Below are positions 25,706 to 33,774 of a stretch of 64,000 bases of DNA, in pieces. Below the pieces are notes generated by a model. That model made no database searches. It worked only from the letters and a program-made list of their open reading frames with translations, and was not told the origin of the DNA. The stretch is from assembly GCF_026000435.1 (NCBI RefSeq), contig NZ_AP026763.1:2232001-2296000 (forward strand), given 5' to 3'. This DNA is from Vibrio sp. STUT-A11. GTDB lineage: Bacteria > Pseudomonadota > Gammaproteobacteria > Enterobacterales > Vibrionaceae. A program made the translations under genes and the position numbers. Position 1 is the first letter of the stretch. Each line of letters begins with the position of its first letter.

Positions 25706-26529
25706 TGTTGTTCTCCATATCGTTATAGCTTGGAATGGATGCTCACTTAATTGAATGTATTGTGGGGAATCAAGTGAACACATTGTCAGCCACATCCAGC
25801 GCTTCTATGAGCACATATCATGCGGGTTAAAAACTGCGGCATTGCTCTGCCAACTTACAGGGTGTGTTAACTTTTCGTGGTTCACGTCTAGTTTAGTCTG
25901 AGTCCCAAATTCGTTTTAAACGTGAAAAGAGAATTCAAGGAGGCTCGAATCCATTTCTTTCAACAAAGAGTCAGCACTTTTTCAGTATAGGTACCTAGCC
26001 CACTTCCATTGAGCTATCGATATTTGGCAACGCTAAATCGTGATTTGCTTCTCAATAAAAAATGGCAAATCAACAGCGTTATTTATACTAATGCCTTCTA
26101 CCTCGATACCAATATCATCACGAAATAACACACCTTAAATATTCTTATCTGTCGACACCAATTCAAATGCACTTTGTTGCATTATTTTTGTAATAAACTA
26201 TCCAATTTGAACATTAATTACAATTTAAAATACGTCATTCTGTGTATTAGATAGATACAACTTGCTCGATACGATATTCAGATCACATTAGAAAATGTAA
26301 TAGGCTACACTCTGAAAACAATTTACGAACGAAATTAATACATAGATCGTCACCTACTCTGTATACAACGAGCTTGTAAAGGTGATATCGAACTTCACAC
26401 TACGACATGCATGTGACTGTAAAATGAATCAGACAGGCTTGCTCTAAGGTTTATTTGGGGAAATAGTCAGAGCTTCAGAAATGGGGAGATAAGTTGTCGG
26501 CAAGATAAGCGATGACGAAAATTAGATGA
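25706..26529. other. Long AT-rich gene-free region upstream of glgC
   Basis: About 820 bases lie between the glgC start and the topA terminator. No ORF with coding character is seen on either strand. One inverted repeat, TGATTTGC (26041-26048) with GCAAATCA (26064-26071), stands out. The glgCA promoter must lie at its left end. An unannotated small RNA here cannot be excluded. Confidence 0.6.
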
Positions 26530-26535
26530 AAAAAC

Positions 26536-26557
26536 AAGGCAGCGATCTCGCTGCCTT
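26536..26557 (-). terminator. Rho-independent terminator after topA
   Basis: Perfect 10-base stem AAGGCAGCGA/TCGCTGCCTT with a TTGTTTTTT tail on the minus strand, 20 bases past the topA stop. Confidence 0.9.
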
Positions 26558-26575
26558 ATTTTTTACTCAATGAGT

Positions 26576-29203
26576 TTAAGCTTTAGGTTTTTTACGCTTA
26601 TCGGTGATTTCCCATTTGCCATCAACGAAAAGTGCAGTCCAACCACTTGGCTTGCCATTCTCTTCAGAGCGAACATAGTTCTCTTTCGTTTTACGGCTAA
26701 AACGAACCACTGCTGGACGACCATCAGGGTCTTCCTGTGGTGCCGTCGCAAGATACTTGAACTTATCTGGTAATCGTTCTTCGTAAAGCGCAAGCTCTGA
26801 AACAAGTGGCGCACGCGTTTCGCGTGATTTAGGGAAGTTGCTGGCTGCCATAAACAGGCCAGACGCCCCATCACGCAACACAAAGTAAGCATCCGAGTTT
26901 TCACATGGCAGTTCAGGGAAATGCACTGGATCTTCTTTCGGCGGCGCTACTTCACCGTTCTTCAGAATCTTACGGGTGTTTTTACATGTCTCGCTGGTGC
27001 AATCCATGTATTTACCGAAGCGACCATTCTTAAGCACCATGTCAGAACCACACTTGTCACACTCAACAACGGGTCCATCATAGCCTTTAACTTTAAACTC
27101 GCCGTATTCAACGATGTAACCTTCACAGTTTGGGTTGTTACCACAAACGTGCATCTTACGTTTATCGTCGATTAGGTACGCGTCCATCGCTGTCTCACAG
27201 ATTGGACAACGTTTCTTGGCACGAAGCGCTGCGGTTTCTACATCTTCTTCTAAGACGTTGATGATGCCTTCTTCATCGCCTAAGTTGATGGTGGTTTTGC
27301 AACGCTCTTTAGGTGGCAGTGCATAACCAGAACAACCTAGGAATACGCCGGTGGACGCTGTACGAATACCCATTGGGCGGCCACATGTCGGACATTCGAT
27401 GTCTGTCATCACAATGTGGTTAAGCTTCATACCACCTTCAGCCTCGTCAAGGTCGGCTTTTTCAAGGTCGCCGGTAAAGTCGCTAAAGAAGTTATCCAGT
27501 ACCGCTTTCCAGTTGACTTCGCCTTCGGCAATTTGGTCCAGTTTCTGTTCCATGCGTGCAGTGAAATCGTAGTTCATCAAATCATTGAAGCTGTCATCAA
27601 GGCGGTCAGTAACAATTTCACCCATTTTCTCTGCGTAGAATCGACGCTGGTCAACTTTCACGTAGCCACGATCCTGAATCGTCGAGATGATAGACGCGTA
27701 CGTCGATGGACGACCAATACCACGCTTTTCAAGCTCTTTAACCAGTGCAGCTTCAGTGTAGCGCGCTGGCGGCTTAGTAAAGTGCTGTTTCGGGTCAAGT
27801 GACTCTAGGTTCAGCTTATCGCCAAGTTGCACCGCAGGAAGGATTGTATCCTCGTTTTTGCCCATAGGACGCTGTACGCGAGTCCAACCATCAAACTTAA
27901 GGATACGACCTTTCGCTTTTAACGTGTATTCGTCAGCTTTTACACTGATGGTTGTGGAATCGTATTCTGCCGGCGTCATTTGACAGGCAACGAACTGGTT
28001 CCAAATTAACGCGTAAAGCTTGTGAGCGTCTGCGTCGACACCTTGCAGATCTTCCGCTTTTACATCCACGCTAGAAGGACGAATCGCTTCGTGCGCTTCT
28101 TGAGCCCCTTCTTTGCTGCCGTATTTTAACGGTGAAGCAGGAAGGTACTTATCACCAAACTCAGAACCGATGAAGTCACGGACTGAATCCACAGCTTCTG
28201 CACTCAAGTTGGTTGAGTCAGTACGCATATAGGTGATGTAACCCGCTTCATATAAGCGCTGAGCTAGCATCATGGTCTTCTTCACACCGTAGCCCAAACG
28301 GGTACTTGCCGCTTGCTGCAGTGTAGAAGTGATGTAAGGCGCAGACGGCTTACTTTTCGTCGGGCGGTCTTCGCGTTTGCAGACTTCATAGCTGGCATTT
28401 TCCAGCACAGACATCGCTGCGTTGGTTTCTGTCTCATTGACAGGCTTAAAGGCAACGCCGTCTTTCTGAGCAACCAGCAGTTTGAAGTCCGCTTTATCTT
28501 TAGTCTTGGTATTCGCGTGAATATCCCAGAACTCTTCCGGAACAAACGCATTGATTTCGCGCTCACGCTCTACCAGCAGCTTAACCGCAACTGACTGAAC
28601 GCGGCCAGCCGACAAGCCACGCGCAACTTTCTTCCATAGTAACGGAGAGACCATGAAGCCAACCACGCGGTCCATGAAACGACGGGCTTGCTGCGCGTTT
28701 ACGCCATCCATATTCAGCTCACCAGGCGTTTGGAAAGCTTGCTGAATAGCATTTTTTGTAATTTCGTTAAAAACAACTCGTTTGTATCGCTCTTCATCGC
28801 CACCGATGATCTCACGAAGGTGCCATGCGATTGCTTCCCCCTCGCGGTCCAAATCGGTTGCGAGATAGACGTAATCAGCATCTTTGGCTAATTTTTGTAA
28901 CTCGCTGACCACTTTTTCTTTGCCAGGAAGAATCTGATAATTCGCTTCCCAGTCGTGATATGGGTTAATGCCCATTTTCTTGATCAGTGCTTTGCGATCT
29001 TTCTCTTTTTTGACGCGTGCTTTCTCTTCCGCACTCATCCCTTTAGTTGAAATGGCAGCGGCTTTCTCACCAGTGCTTTGGCCGGCCGTAGGCAGATCAC
29101 GCACATGACCAACACTAGACTTAACAACAAAGTCTTTACCAAGGTACTTATTTATTGTCTTTGCCTTGGCTGGTGACTCCACTATAACGAGTGATTTACC
29201 CAT
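26576..29203 (-). CDS. topA: DNA topoisomerase I TopA
   Basis: 875 aa type IA topoisomerase that relaxes negative supercoils. The TOPRIM domain begins GKSLVIVESPAKAKTINKYLG and has the acidic DLDREGEAIAWHL. The catalytic Tyr is in GYITYMRTDSTNLS (about residues 315-330). C-terminal zinc-finger modules with CPTCGRP, CPICET and CDKCGSD cysteine sets lie at about 600-740, followed by basic repeats. Length is close to E. coli TopA (865). AAGGACG precedes the ATG, with a nested hairpin just upstream. yciN is divergent, a pairing also seen in E. coli. Confidence 0.97.
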   Translation of the reverse strand: MGKSLVIVESPAKAKTINKYLGKDFVVKSSVGHVRDLPTAGQSTGEKAAAISTKGMSAEEKARVKKEKDRKALIKKMGINPYHDWEANYQILPGKEKVVSELQKLAKDADYVYLATDLDREGEAIAWHLREIIGGDEERYKRVVFNEITKNAIQQAFQTPGELNMDGVNAQQARRFMDRVVGFMVSPLLWKKVARGLSAGRVQSVAVKLLVEREREINAFVPEEFWDIHANTKTKDKADFKLLVAQKDGVAFKPVNETETNAAMSVLENASYEVCKREDRPTKSKPSAPYITSTLQQAASTRLGYGVKKTMMLAQRLYEAGYITYMRTDSTNLSAEAVDSVRDFIGSEFGDKYLPASPLKYGSKEGAQEAHEAIRPSSVDVKAEDLQGVDADAHKLYALIWNQFVACQMTPAEYDSTTISVKADEYTLKAKGRILKFDGWTRVQRPMGKNEDTILPAVQLGDKLNLESLDPKQHFTKPPARYTEAALVKELEKRGIGRPSTYASIISTIQDRGYVKVDQRRFYAEKMGEIVTDRLDDSFNDLMNYDFTARMEQKLDQIAEGEVNWKAVLDNFFSDFTGDLEKADLDEAEGGMKLNHIVMTDIECPTCGRPMGIRTASTGVFLGCSGYALPPKERCKTTINLGDEEGIINVLEEDVETAALRAKKRCPICETAMDAYLIDDKRKMHVCGNNPNCEGYIVEYGEFKVKGYDGPVVECDKCGSDMVLKNGRFGKYMDCTSETCKNTRKILKNGEVAPPKEDPVHFPELPCENSDAYFVLRDGASGLFMAASNFPKSRETRAPLVSELALYEERLPDKFKYLATAPQEDPDGRPAVVRFSRKTKENYVRSEENGKPSGWTALFVDGKWEITDKRKKPKA

Positions 29204-29627
29204 AACTGACTCTAACGTCCTTCATAATAATGCGGGTAAACCTCTGACTTGGAAGTCACCCGCATAATGTTCTATTTCATTGCTTCTTTTTTTACTATTG
29301 TGCGAGATGAAAAGAAGATCAACTGCTTTTTTGCAATTCGGATTTGATCGGTTGACAATTCATCGTCTTTATACTTAAAACAGACAGGGCTCTAAAAGGT
29401 CTGGTCGGCATATCTAAGCAGGCAAACTTTACTACTGCTAATCGAATTGAGGAAATTTTGTTACCCATCACAAAATAATTTACCTTGAGTGCACGTAACC
29501 TTAGGCTACGGCAATAGAACCCAAGCATGAATCGAGTAACCTTTAATTGCATTCCATTGGGTATAATCCCCTGTTAATTATGGGTATACTTCATGAATCT
29601 GAAGTTGTAATGAATGACGGGAACGTT
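29204..29627. other. Divergent topA-yciN intergenic region
   Basis: 424 bases with promoters for topA (minus) and yciN (plus). Apart from the topA leader hairpin I see no gene or clear operator. Confidence 0.5.
29230..29265 (-). promoter_or_regulatory. Nested hairpin in the topA leader
   Basis: ATGCGGGT pairs with ACCCGCAT, and inside it GACTT pairs with AAGTC. It lies 27 bases upstream of the topA start, just before the Shine-Dalgarno. It could influence translation or mark a supercoiling-sensitive cruciform. Confidence 0.45.
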
Positions 29628-29876
29628 ATGTCTGATAGAAAATTTATTGAAGAATTTGACCTTCTTTTAATCGCGAATCAAATCATCCAAGAGCACGATG
29701 ATTATATTGAGGGTATGCGCGCAACAAGCGTGGAAGAAAAAGACGACGTTTTAGTATTTAAAGGGGAATACTTTCTTGATGAGAAAGGATTACCGACGGC
29801 GAACACGACTGCCGTTTTCAATATGTTTAAGTATCTGGCTCACCATCTTTCAAAAGAGTTCACGCTTAATAAATAG
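29628..29876 (+). CDS. yciN: YciN family protein (DUF2498)
   Basis: 82 aa small cytoplasmic protein. The ATG at 29628 gives MSDRKFIEEFDLLLIANQII with E. coli-like length (83). The conserved C-terminal half includes LVFKGEYFLDEKGLPTANTTAVFNMFKYLAHHLS. The frame is open further upstream, including an ATG at 29610, but that part has no family match. Function is unknown. It is a neighbour of topA as in E. coli. Confidence 0.88.
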   Translation: MSDRKFIEEFDLLLIANQIIQEHDDYIEGMRATSVEEKDDVLVFKGEYFLDEKGLPTANTTAVFNMFKYLAHHLSKEFTLNK

Positions 29877-29896
29877 TTGAAACGATTTACTGACCT

Positions 29897-29929
29897 AAAA
29901 AACCAGAGCGAAATTGGCTCTGGTTTTTT
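29897..29929. terminator. Bidirectional terminator between yciN and aroA
   Basis: AAAAACCAGAGC pairs with GCTCTGGTTTTT; T-runs follow on both strands, serving the convergent genes. Confidence 0.92.
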
Positions 29930-29950
29930 ATCAGCCTCAGGCTTAGAGAC

Positions 29951-31231
29951 CTAACAACTTAGAGACTTAAGCTTGTCAAAGTAGTCAGGGAACGTCTTCG
30001 ATGTACACTTCGGATCATTTATGGTTACAGGTGTATCACTCAACGCAACCAATGAAAAACACATCGCCATACGGTGGTCATCATAAGTGTCGATCGCAGC
30101 ATGTTTTAGCTGAGGAACTGGCTTAACGATGATGTAATCCTCACCCTCTTCCACTTCAGCGCCGACTTTACGAAGTTCAGTCGCCATCGCAGACAAACGG
30201 TCAGTTTCTTTTACCCGCCAGTTGTAAACATTGCGAATCGCTGTCGTGCCTTCTGCAAACAGAGCTGTGGTTGCAATCGTCATCGCCGCATCAGGGATGT
30301 GATTGTAATCCATATCAATTCCCTTCAGCTGACCTGCACGAGCAATCACATAATCATCGCCCCACTCAATTTCTGCGCCCATTTTTCCAAGCGCATCGGC
30401 AAATTGAATGTCACCCTGAATACTGTTTTTACCAATACCGGTAACTTTCACTTCGCCACCTTTGATCGCAGCAGCAGCGAGGAAGTAAGACGCTGAAGAG
30501 GCGTCACCTTCCACTAGAAAATCTCCAGGTGCGACATAATGCTGTCCGGCAGGAATCACAAATTCCTGGTAATCATTGTTGATTACATCAACGCCAAACT
30601 GCTTCATGATATGTAGCGTGATATCGATGTACGGCTTAGACACCAAATCGCCTTCAATATTGATGCGAACTTCGCCTTCAGCGAGTGGCGCTGACATAAG
30701 GAAAGCGGTTAAAAATTGACTCGAAATGGAACCATCAATCGATACCGTACCCGACTTCAAACCCGTTCCCACAATTTTTAATGGCGGGTAGTTTTCATTT
30801 TCGAGGTATTCGATATCAGCACCAGCATCTTGTAGTGCGGTAACGAGGTGACCAATTGGGCGCTCTTTCATACGAGGCTCACCAGTCAGAACATACTCAC
30901 CTTCACCAAGACAAAGCGCAGCCGCTAGTGGGCGCATTGCCGTGCCAGCATTACCTAAAAACAGCTCTACAGGCTCAGACACAGAAAATGGTTGGCCGAG
31001 ACCTTCCACAACACACTCAGTTTTGTCTTCAGACAACTGATATTGAACACCAAGCGTAGTAAGCGCGTTGAGCATATGACGGATGTCGTCACTATCGAGA
31101 AGGTTGGTCAGGCGTGTCGTGCCTTTTGCTAAAGCGGCTAGCAAAAGAGCTCGGTTAGAGACACTTTTTGATCCTGGAAGGTTAACTTCCCCTTGGATTT
31201 TATTGATTGGTTGTAACGTTAGGCTTTCCAT
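29951..31231 (-). CDS. aroA: 3-phosphoshikimate 1-carboxyvinyltransferase AroA (EPSP synthase)
   Basis: 426 aa enzyme of the shikimate pathway joining shikimate-3-phosphate and PEP. Diagnostic motifs are visible: PGSKSVSNRALLLAALAKG near the N-terminus, LFLGNAGTAMRPLAAAL (the class I PEP-site motif), RMKERPIGHL, and the C-terminal RVKETDRLSAMATELRKVGA and TYDDHRMAMCFS. Length is typical. AAAGGATT lies upstream of the ATG. Confidence 0.97.
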   Translation of the reverse strand: MESLTLQPINKIQGEVNLPGSKSVSNRALLLAALAKGTTRLTNLLDSDDIRHMLNALTTLGVQYQLSEDKTECVVEGLGQPFSVSEPVELFLGNAGTAMRPLAAALCLGEGEYVLTGEPRMKERPIGHLVTALQDAGADIEYLENENYPPLKIVGTGLKSGTVSIDGSISSQFLTAFLMSAPLAEGEVRINIEGDLVSKPYIDITLHIMKQFGVDVINNDYQEFVIPAGQHYVAPGDFLVEGDASSASYFLAAAAIKGGEVKVTGIGKNSIQGDIQFADALGKMGAEIEWGDDYVIARAGQLKGIDMDYNHIPDAAMTIATTALFAEGTTAIRNVYNWRVKETDRLSAMATELRKVGAEVEEGEDYIIVKPVPQLKHAAIDTYDDHRMAMCFSLVALSDTPVTINDPKCTSKTFPDYFDKLKSLSC

Positions 31232-31392
31232 TGAAAGTTGATAATCCTTTGTGCTCTCAGTTCACGGTTTATTGAGAGCTGAACAATTCTTCGTGGATTC
31301 AGACTAACCAAAAAACCAATACAAAACCAGAGCAAATCTACGCTAATTTATGAATAATTAGTCAGCTTATCCATTTGCCTGAAAACTCGGCC

Positions 31393-31872
31393 CTAATAGA
31401 CCATATCTACCCGAACACCATCATCAAAATACAAGATACGAACCTCGTCGCCGCGGCCAAATAACATATTTCTATCAACGTCTTGAATGACATTGATAAG
31501 TTTGTCGTTATCAACTTTTATCAGCAGTTCAACCAACTGAGATTCAACCGTGTATTGCTCAGTACGTTGATTTTGTGCGACAGCAGCGCCGGTAAGTGCA
31601 CCAACAGCGGTTGCGACTTCTCTACCGGTTCCGCCACCAAACTGGTTTCCGACCAACCCACCGATTGTTGCACCTAGTAACGTTTTCCAACCATTACTTT
31701 TCGATTTAACCACCTCTTGCTGCGTGATATAACGAACAGAGTCAACTTTTCCATAAACCACTTCATTAACGGGCTTTGCTACATTTCTCTCATAAGCCGC
31801 ATTGGCGAAAAATGGTAAAAGCAGTATGATCCAACACCACACGGTCGCTCGGTTTTGTATTCGCGTCATCAT
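31393..31872 (-). CDS. Glycine-zipper outer-membrane-type protein
   Basis: 159 aa exported protein. The signal peptide is about residues 1-26 (WCWIILLLPFFANA then AYERN); no lipobox Cys follows. A glycine-zipper 2TM domain at about 65-100 has LLGATIGGLVGNQFGGGTGREVATAVGALTGAAV. The C-terminal beta-rich part resembles the SlyB/Pcp and 17-kDa antigen group. GAGGAG precedes tandem ATGs; either could be used. The role is probably envelope integrity, by family only. It is divergent from aat by 36 bases. Confidence 0.8.
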   Translation of the reverse strand: MMTRIQNRATVWCWIILLLPFFANAAYERNVAKPVNEVVYGKVDSVRYITQQEVVKSKSNGWKTLLGATIGGLVGNQFGGGTGREVATAVGALTGAAVAQNQRTEQYTVESQLVELLIKVDNDKLINVIQDVDRNMLFGRGDEVRILYFDDGVRVDMVY

Positions 31873-31908
31873 AAACTCCTCTAGTTCAAATGTTGGTAAT
31901 TAATTTTT

Positions 31909-32619
31909 ATGGCAATTTATTTAACTGAACTTGGTAAAACGTACTCCTTTCCCTCCCCTTACAAAGCATTGAACGACCCTAATGGGCTTCTAGCTTTTGG
32001 TGGCGATTTGGACCCGATGAGAATACTTCAAGGCTATCATCAAGGGATTTTTCCTTGGTACGGACCTGGTGAACCGATACTCTGGTGGAGCCCTTCACCT
32101 CGCGCCGTTTTTGATCCTTTGACTTTTAAACCATCCAAAAGTCTCACAAAGTTTCAGCGCAAGCATAAATATCAAGTTACCCTCAACCAAGCCACAGAGA
32201 AGGTAATTCAACTCTGCTCTTCAACCCGCCCTGAGAGCGAAACCTGGCTAAATGAAGACATGCAGGCATCTTACACAGCACTGGCGGAGCTTGGTTATTG
32301 TCACTCGGTAGAAGTATGGCGTGACGGTGACTTAATCGGAGGCTTGTACGGGCTAAGTATTGGCCAACTTTTTTGCGGTGAATCTATGTTTAGCTTAGAG
32401 GATAACGCATCGAAAATTGCTTTGTGGTATTTGTGTGAACATCTTAAGTCAAACCATGGTCAATTGATCGACTGTCAGGTCATGAATCCTCACTTGGCAT
32501 CGCTGGGCGCATTTGAACTTGATCGGGACGAATTTATGCAAAAGCTACTATCTTTAAGAGAAAACCAAATGGCTTCAGGCACTTTTAAGCCACAAGTTCT
32601 GCGGAATTCAATATCATGA
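31909..32619 (+). CDS. aat: Leucyl/phenylalanyl-tRNA-protein transferase Aat
   Basis: 236 aa. It adds Leu or Phe from aminoacyl-tRNA to proteins with N-terminal Arg or Lys, creating an N-degron for ClpS-ClpAP. Family motifs: GLLAFGGDLDPMRILQGYHQGIFPW (opening part), ILWWSPSPRAVF, GGLYGLSIGQLFCGESMFS and IDCQVMNPHLASLGA. No strong Shine-Dalgarno. The stop overlaps the bpt start by 4 bases. Confidence 0.96.
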   Translation: MAIYLTELGKTYSFPSPYKALNDPNGLLAFGGDLDPMRILQGYHQGIFPWYGPGEPILWWSPSPRAVFDPLTFKPSKSLTKFQRKHKYQVTLNQATEKVIQLCSSTRPESETWLNEDMQASYTALAELGYCHSVEVWRDGDLIGGLYGLSIGQLFCGESMFSLEDNASKIALWYLCEHLKSNHGQLIDCQVMNPHLASLGAFELDRDEFMQKLLSLRENQMASGTFKPQVLRNSIS

Positions 32620-33317
32620 GCACGGATCTACAACACATTCGCATAGGATTAACCAACAACCACCCTTGTAGCTATTTACCGGAGCGAAAAGAGCGTGTTG
32701 CAGTCGCTCTCGATGACAACTTACATACAGAAGAAAATTATCAACTGCTGATGGCGAATGGCTTTCGTCGCAGTGGTGATACGATATACAAACCACACTG
32801 TGAGCGCTGCAATGCCTGTCAGCCGATACGTGTGGCAATAAAAGATTTCACTCTGTCAAAAAGCCAAAAACGACTGTTGAAAAAAGGGCAAGGTTTGCGC
32901 TGGGAAATGAAACCTCAAATGGATCCAGAGTGGTTTCAGCTCTATAGTCGCTACATTTGCAAGCGTCATAAGAGCGGGACAATGTACCCGCCAAAGCGTG
33001 ATGAGTTTGCTCGCTTTGCACAAACTAACTGGCTTACCACTCTGTTTTTGCATGTCTATGATGAGTCAGAACAACTAGTTGCCATCGGAGTTACCGATGT
33101 GATGCCTCATTGTTCCAGTGCGTTTTATACCTTTTTCGACCCTGATTACCCACTATCACTGGGTACATTGGCAGTGCTTTATCAAATAAAATACTGCCGA
33201 GAAAACAACCAGCAATGGCTGTACTTGGGCTATCAGATTGATGAATGCCCTGCAATGAACTACAAAACACGCTTTCAACGCCACCAAAGGCTAGTAAATC
33301 AGCGTTGGCAAGGGTAG
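32616..33317 (+). CDS. bpt: Aspartate/glutamate leucyltransferase Bpt
   Basis: 233 aa ATE1-like transferase that adds Leu to proteins with N-terminal Asp or Glu. Visible features are HPCSYLPERKERVAV, the cysteine cluster CERCNACQPIRV (about 68-79), the YICKRHKSGTMYPP segment and YLGYQIDECPAMNYK near the C-terminus. It overlaps aat by 4 bases (ATGA), so the two N-degron-making enzymes are translationally coupled. clpS and clpA, the recognition and unfolding components, lie within 4 kb. Confidence 0.95.
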   Translation: MSTDLQHIRIGLTNNHPCSYLPERKERVAVALDDNLHTEENYQLLMANGFRRSGDTIYKPHCERCNACQPIRVAIKDFTLSKSQKRLLKKGQGLRWEMKPQMDPEWFQLYSRYICKRHKSGTMYPPKRDEFARFAQTNWLTTLFLHVYDESEQLVAIGVTDVMPHCSSAFYTFFDPDYPLSLGTLAVLYQIKYCRENNQQWLYLGYQIDECPAMNYKTRFQRHQRLVNQRWQG

Positions 33318-33399
33318 AATACGCTCCAACTTTACATAATTACTAATTAGCGGCAAAATAAAGCCCGCTAATATTTGCCTAATTTCTAAAGAGGATTAA

Positions 33400-33618
33400 A
33401 TGGCTAAAGAAGACGTAATTGAGATGCAAGGCACGGTCCTTGACACTCTACCAAACACTATGTTCCGTGTTGAACTTGAAAACGGTCACGTTGTGACTGC
33501 GCATATCTCTGGTAAAATGCGTAAGAACTACATCCGTATCCTTACGGGTGACAAAGTAACTGTAGAGATGACTCCATACGACCTAACTAAAGGCCGCATC
33601 GTCTTCCGTGCTCGTTAA
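33400..33618 (+). CDS. infA: Translation initiation factor IF-1
   Basis: 72 aa S1/OB-fold protein, beginning MAKEDVIEMQGTVLDTLPNTMF, with HISGKMRKNYIRIL and the terminal RIVFRAR. Length and sequence are typical. GAGGA precedes the ATG. It follows bpt by 82 bases and has its own terminator. Confidence 0.98.
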   Translation: MAKEDVIEMQGTVLDTLPNTMFRVELENGHVVTAHISGKMRKNYIRILTGDKVTVEMTPYDLTKGRIVFRAR

Positions 33619-33640
33619 TCTCTGATTTTCGAATGCAAAT

Positions 33641-33669
33641 AAAAAACGGAGCCTCGCGCTCCGTTTTTT
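33641..33669 (+). terminator. Rho-independent terminator after infA
   Basis: AAAAAACGGAGC pairs with GCTCCGTTTTTT. Confidence 0.95.
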
Positions 33670-33726
33670 ATTTGTGGTCGATAAATGAGTAACCCGTTTA
33701 TCGCACACGCAACAGTTGCCTTAAAC

Positions 33727-33754
33727 AAAAAAGGATGCCAGCGCATCCTTTTTT
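33727..33754 (-). terminator. Rho-independent terminator after clpA
   Basis: AAAAAGGATGC pairs with GCATCCTTTTT, 20 bases past the clpA stop; symmetric T-runs on both strands. Confidence 0.92.
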
Positions 33755-33774
33755 AGTTGAGTAACACTGAGGGA

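Noticed and set aside
26921..27175. 84-codon plus-strand frame opposite topA zinc-finger region
   Set aside because: Antisense shadow of conserved cysteine-rich coding sequence.
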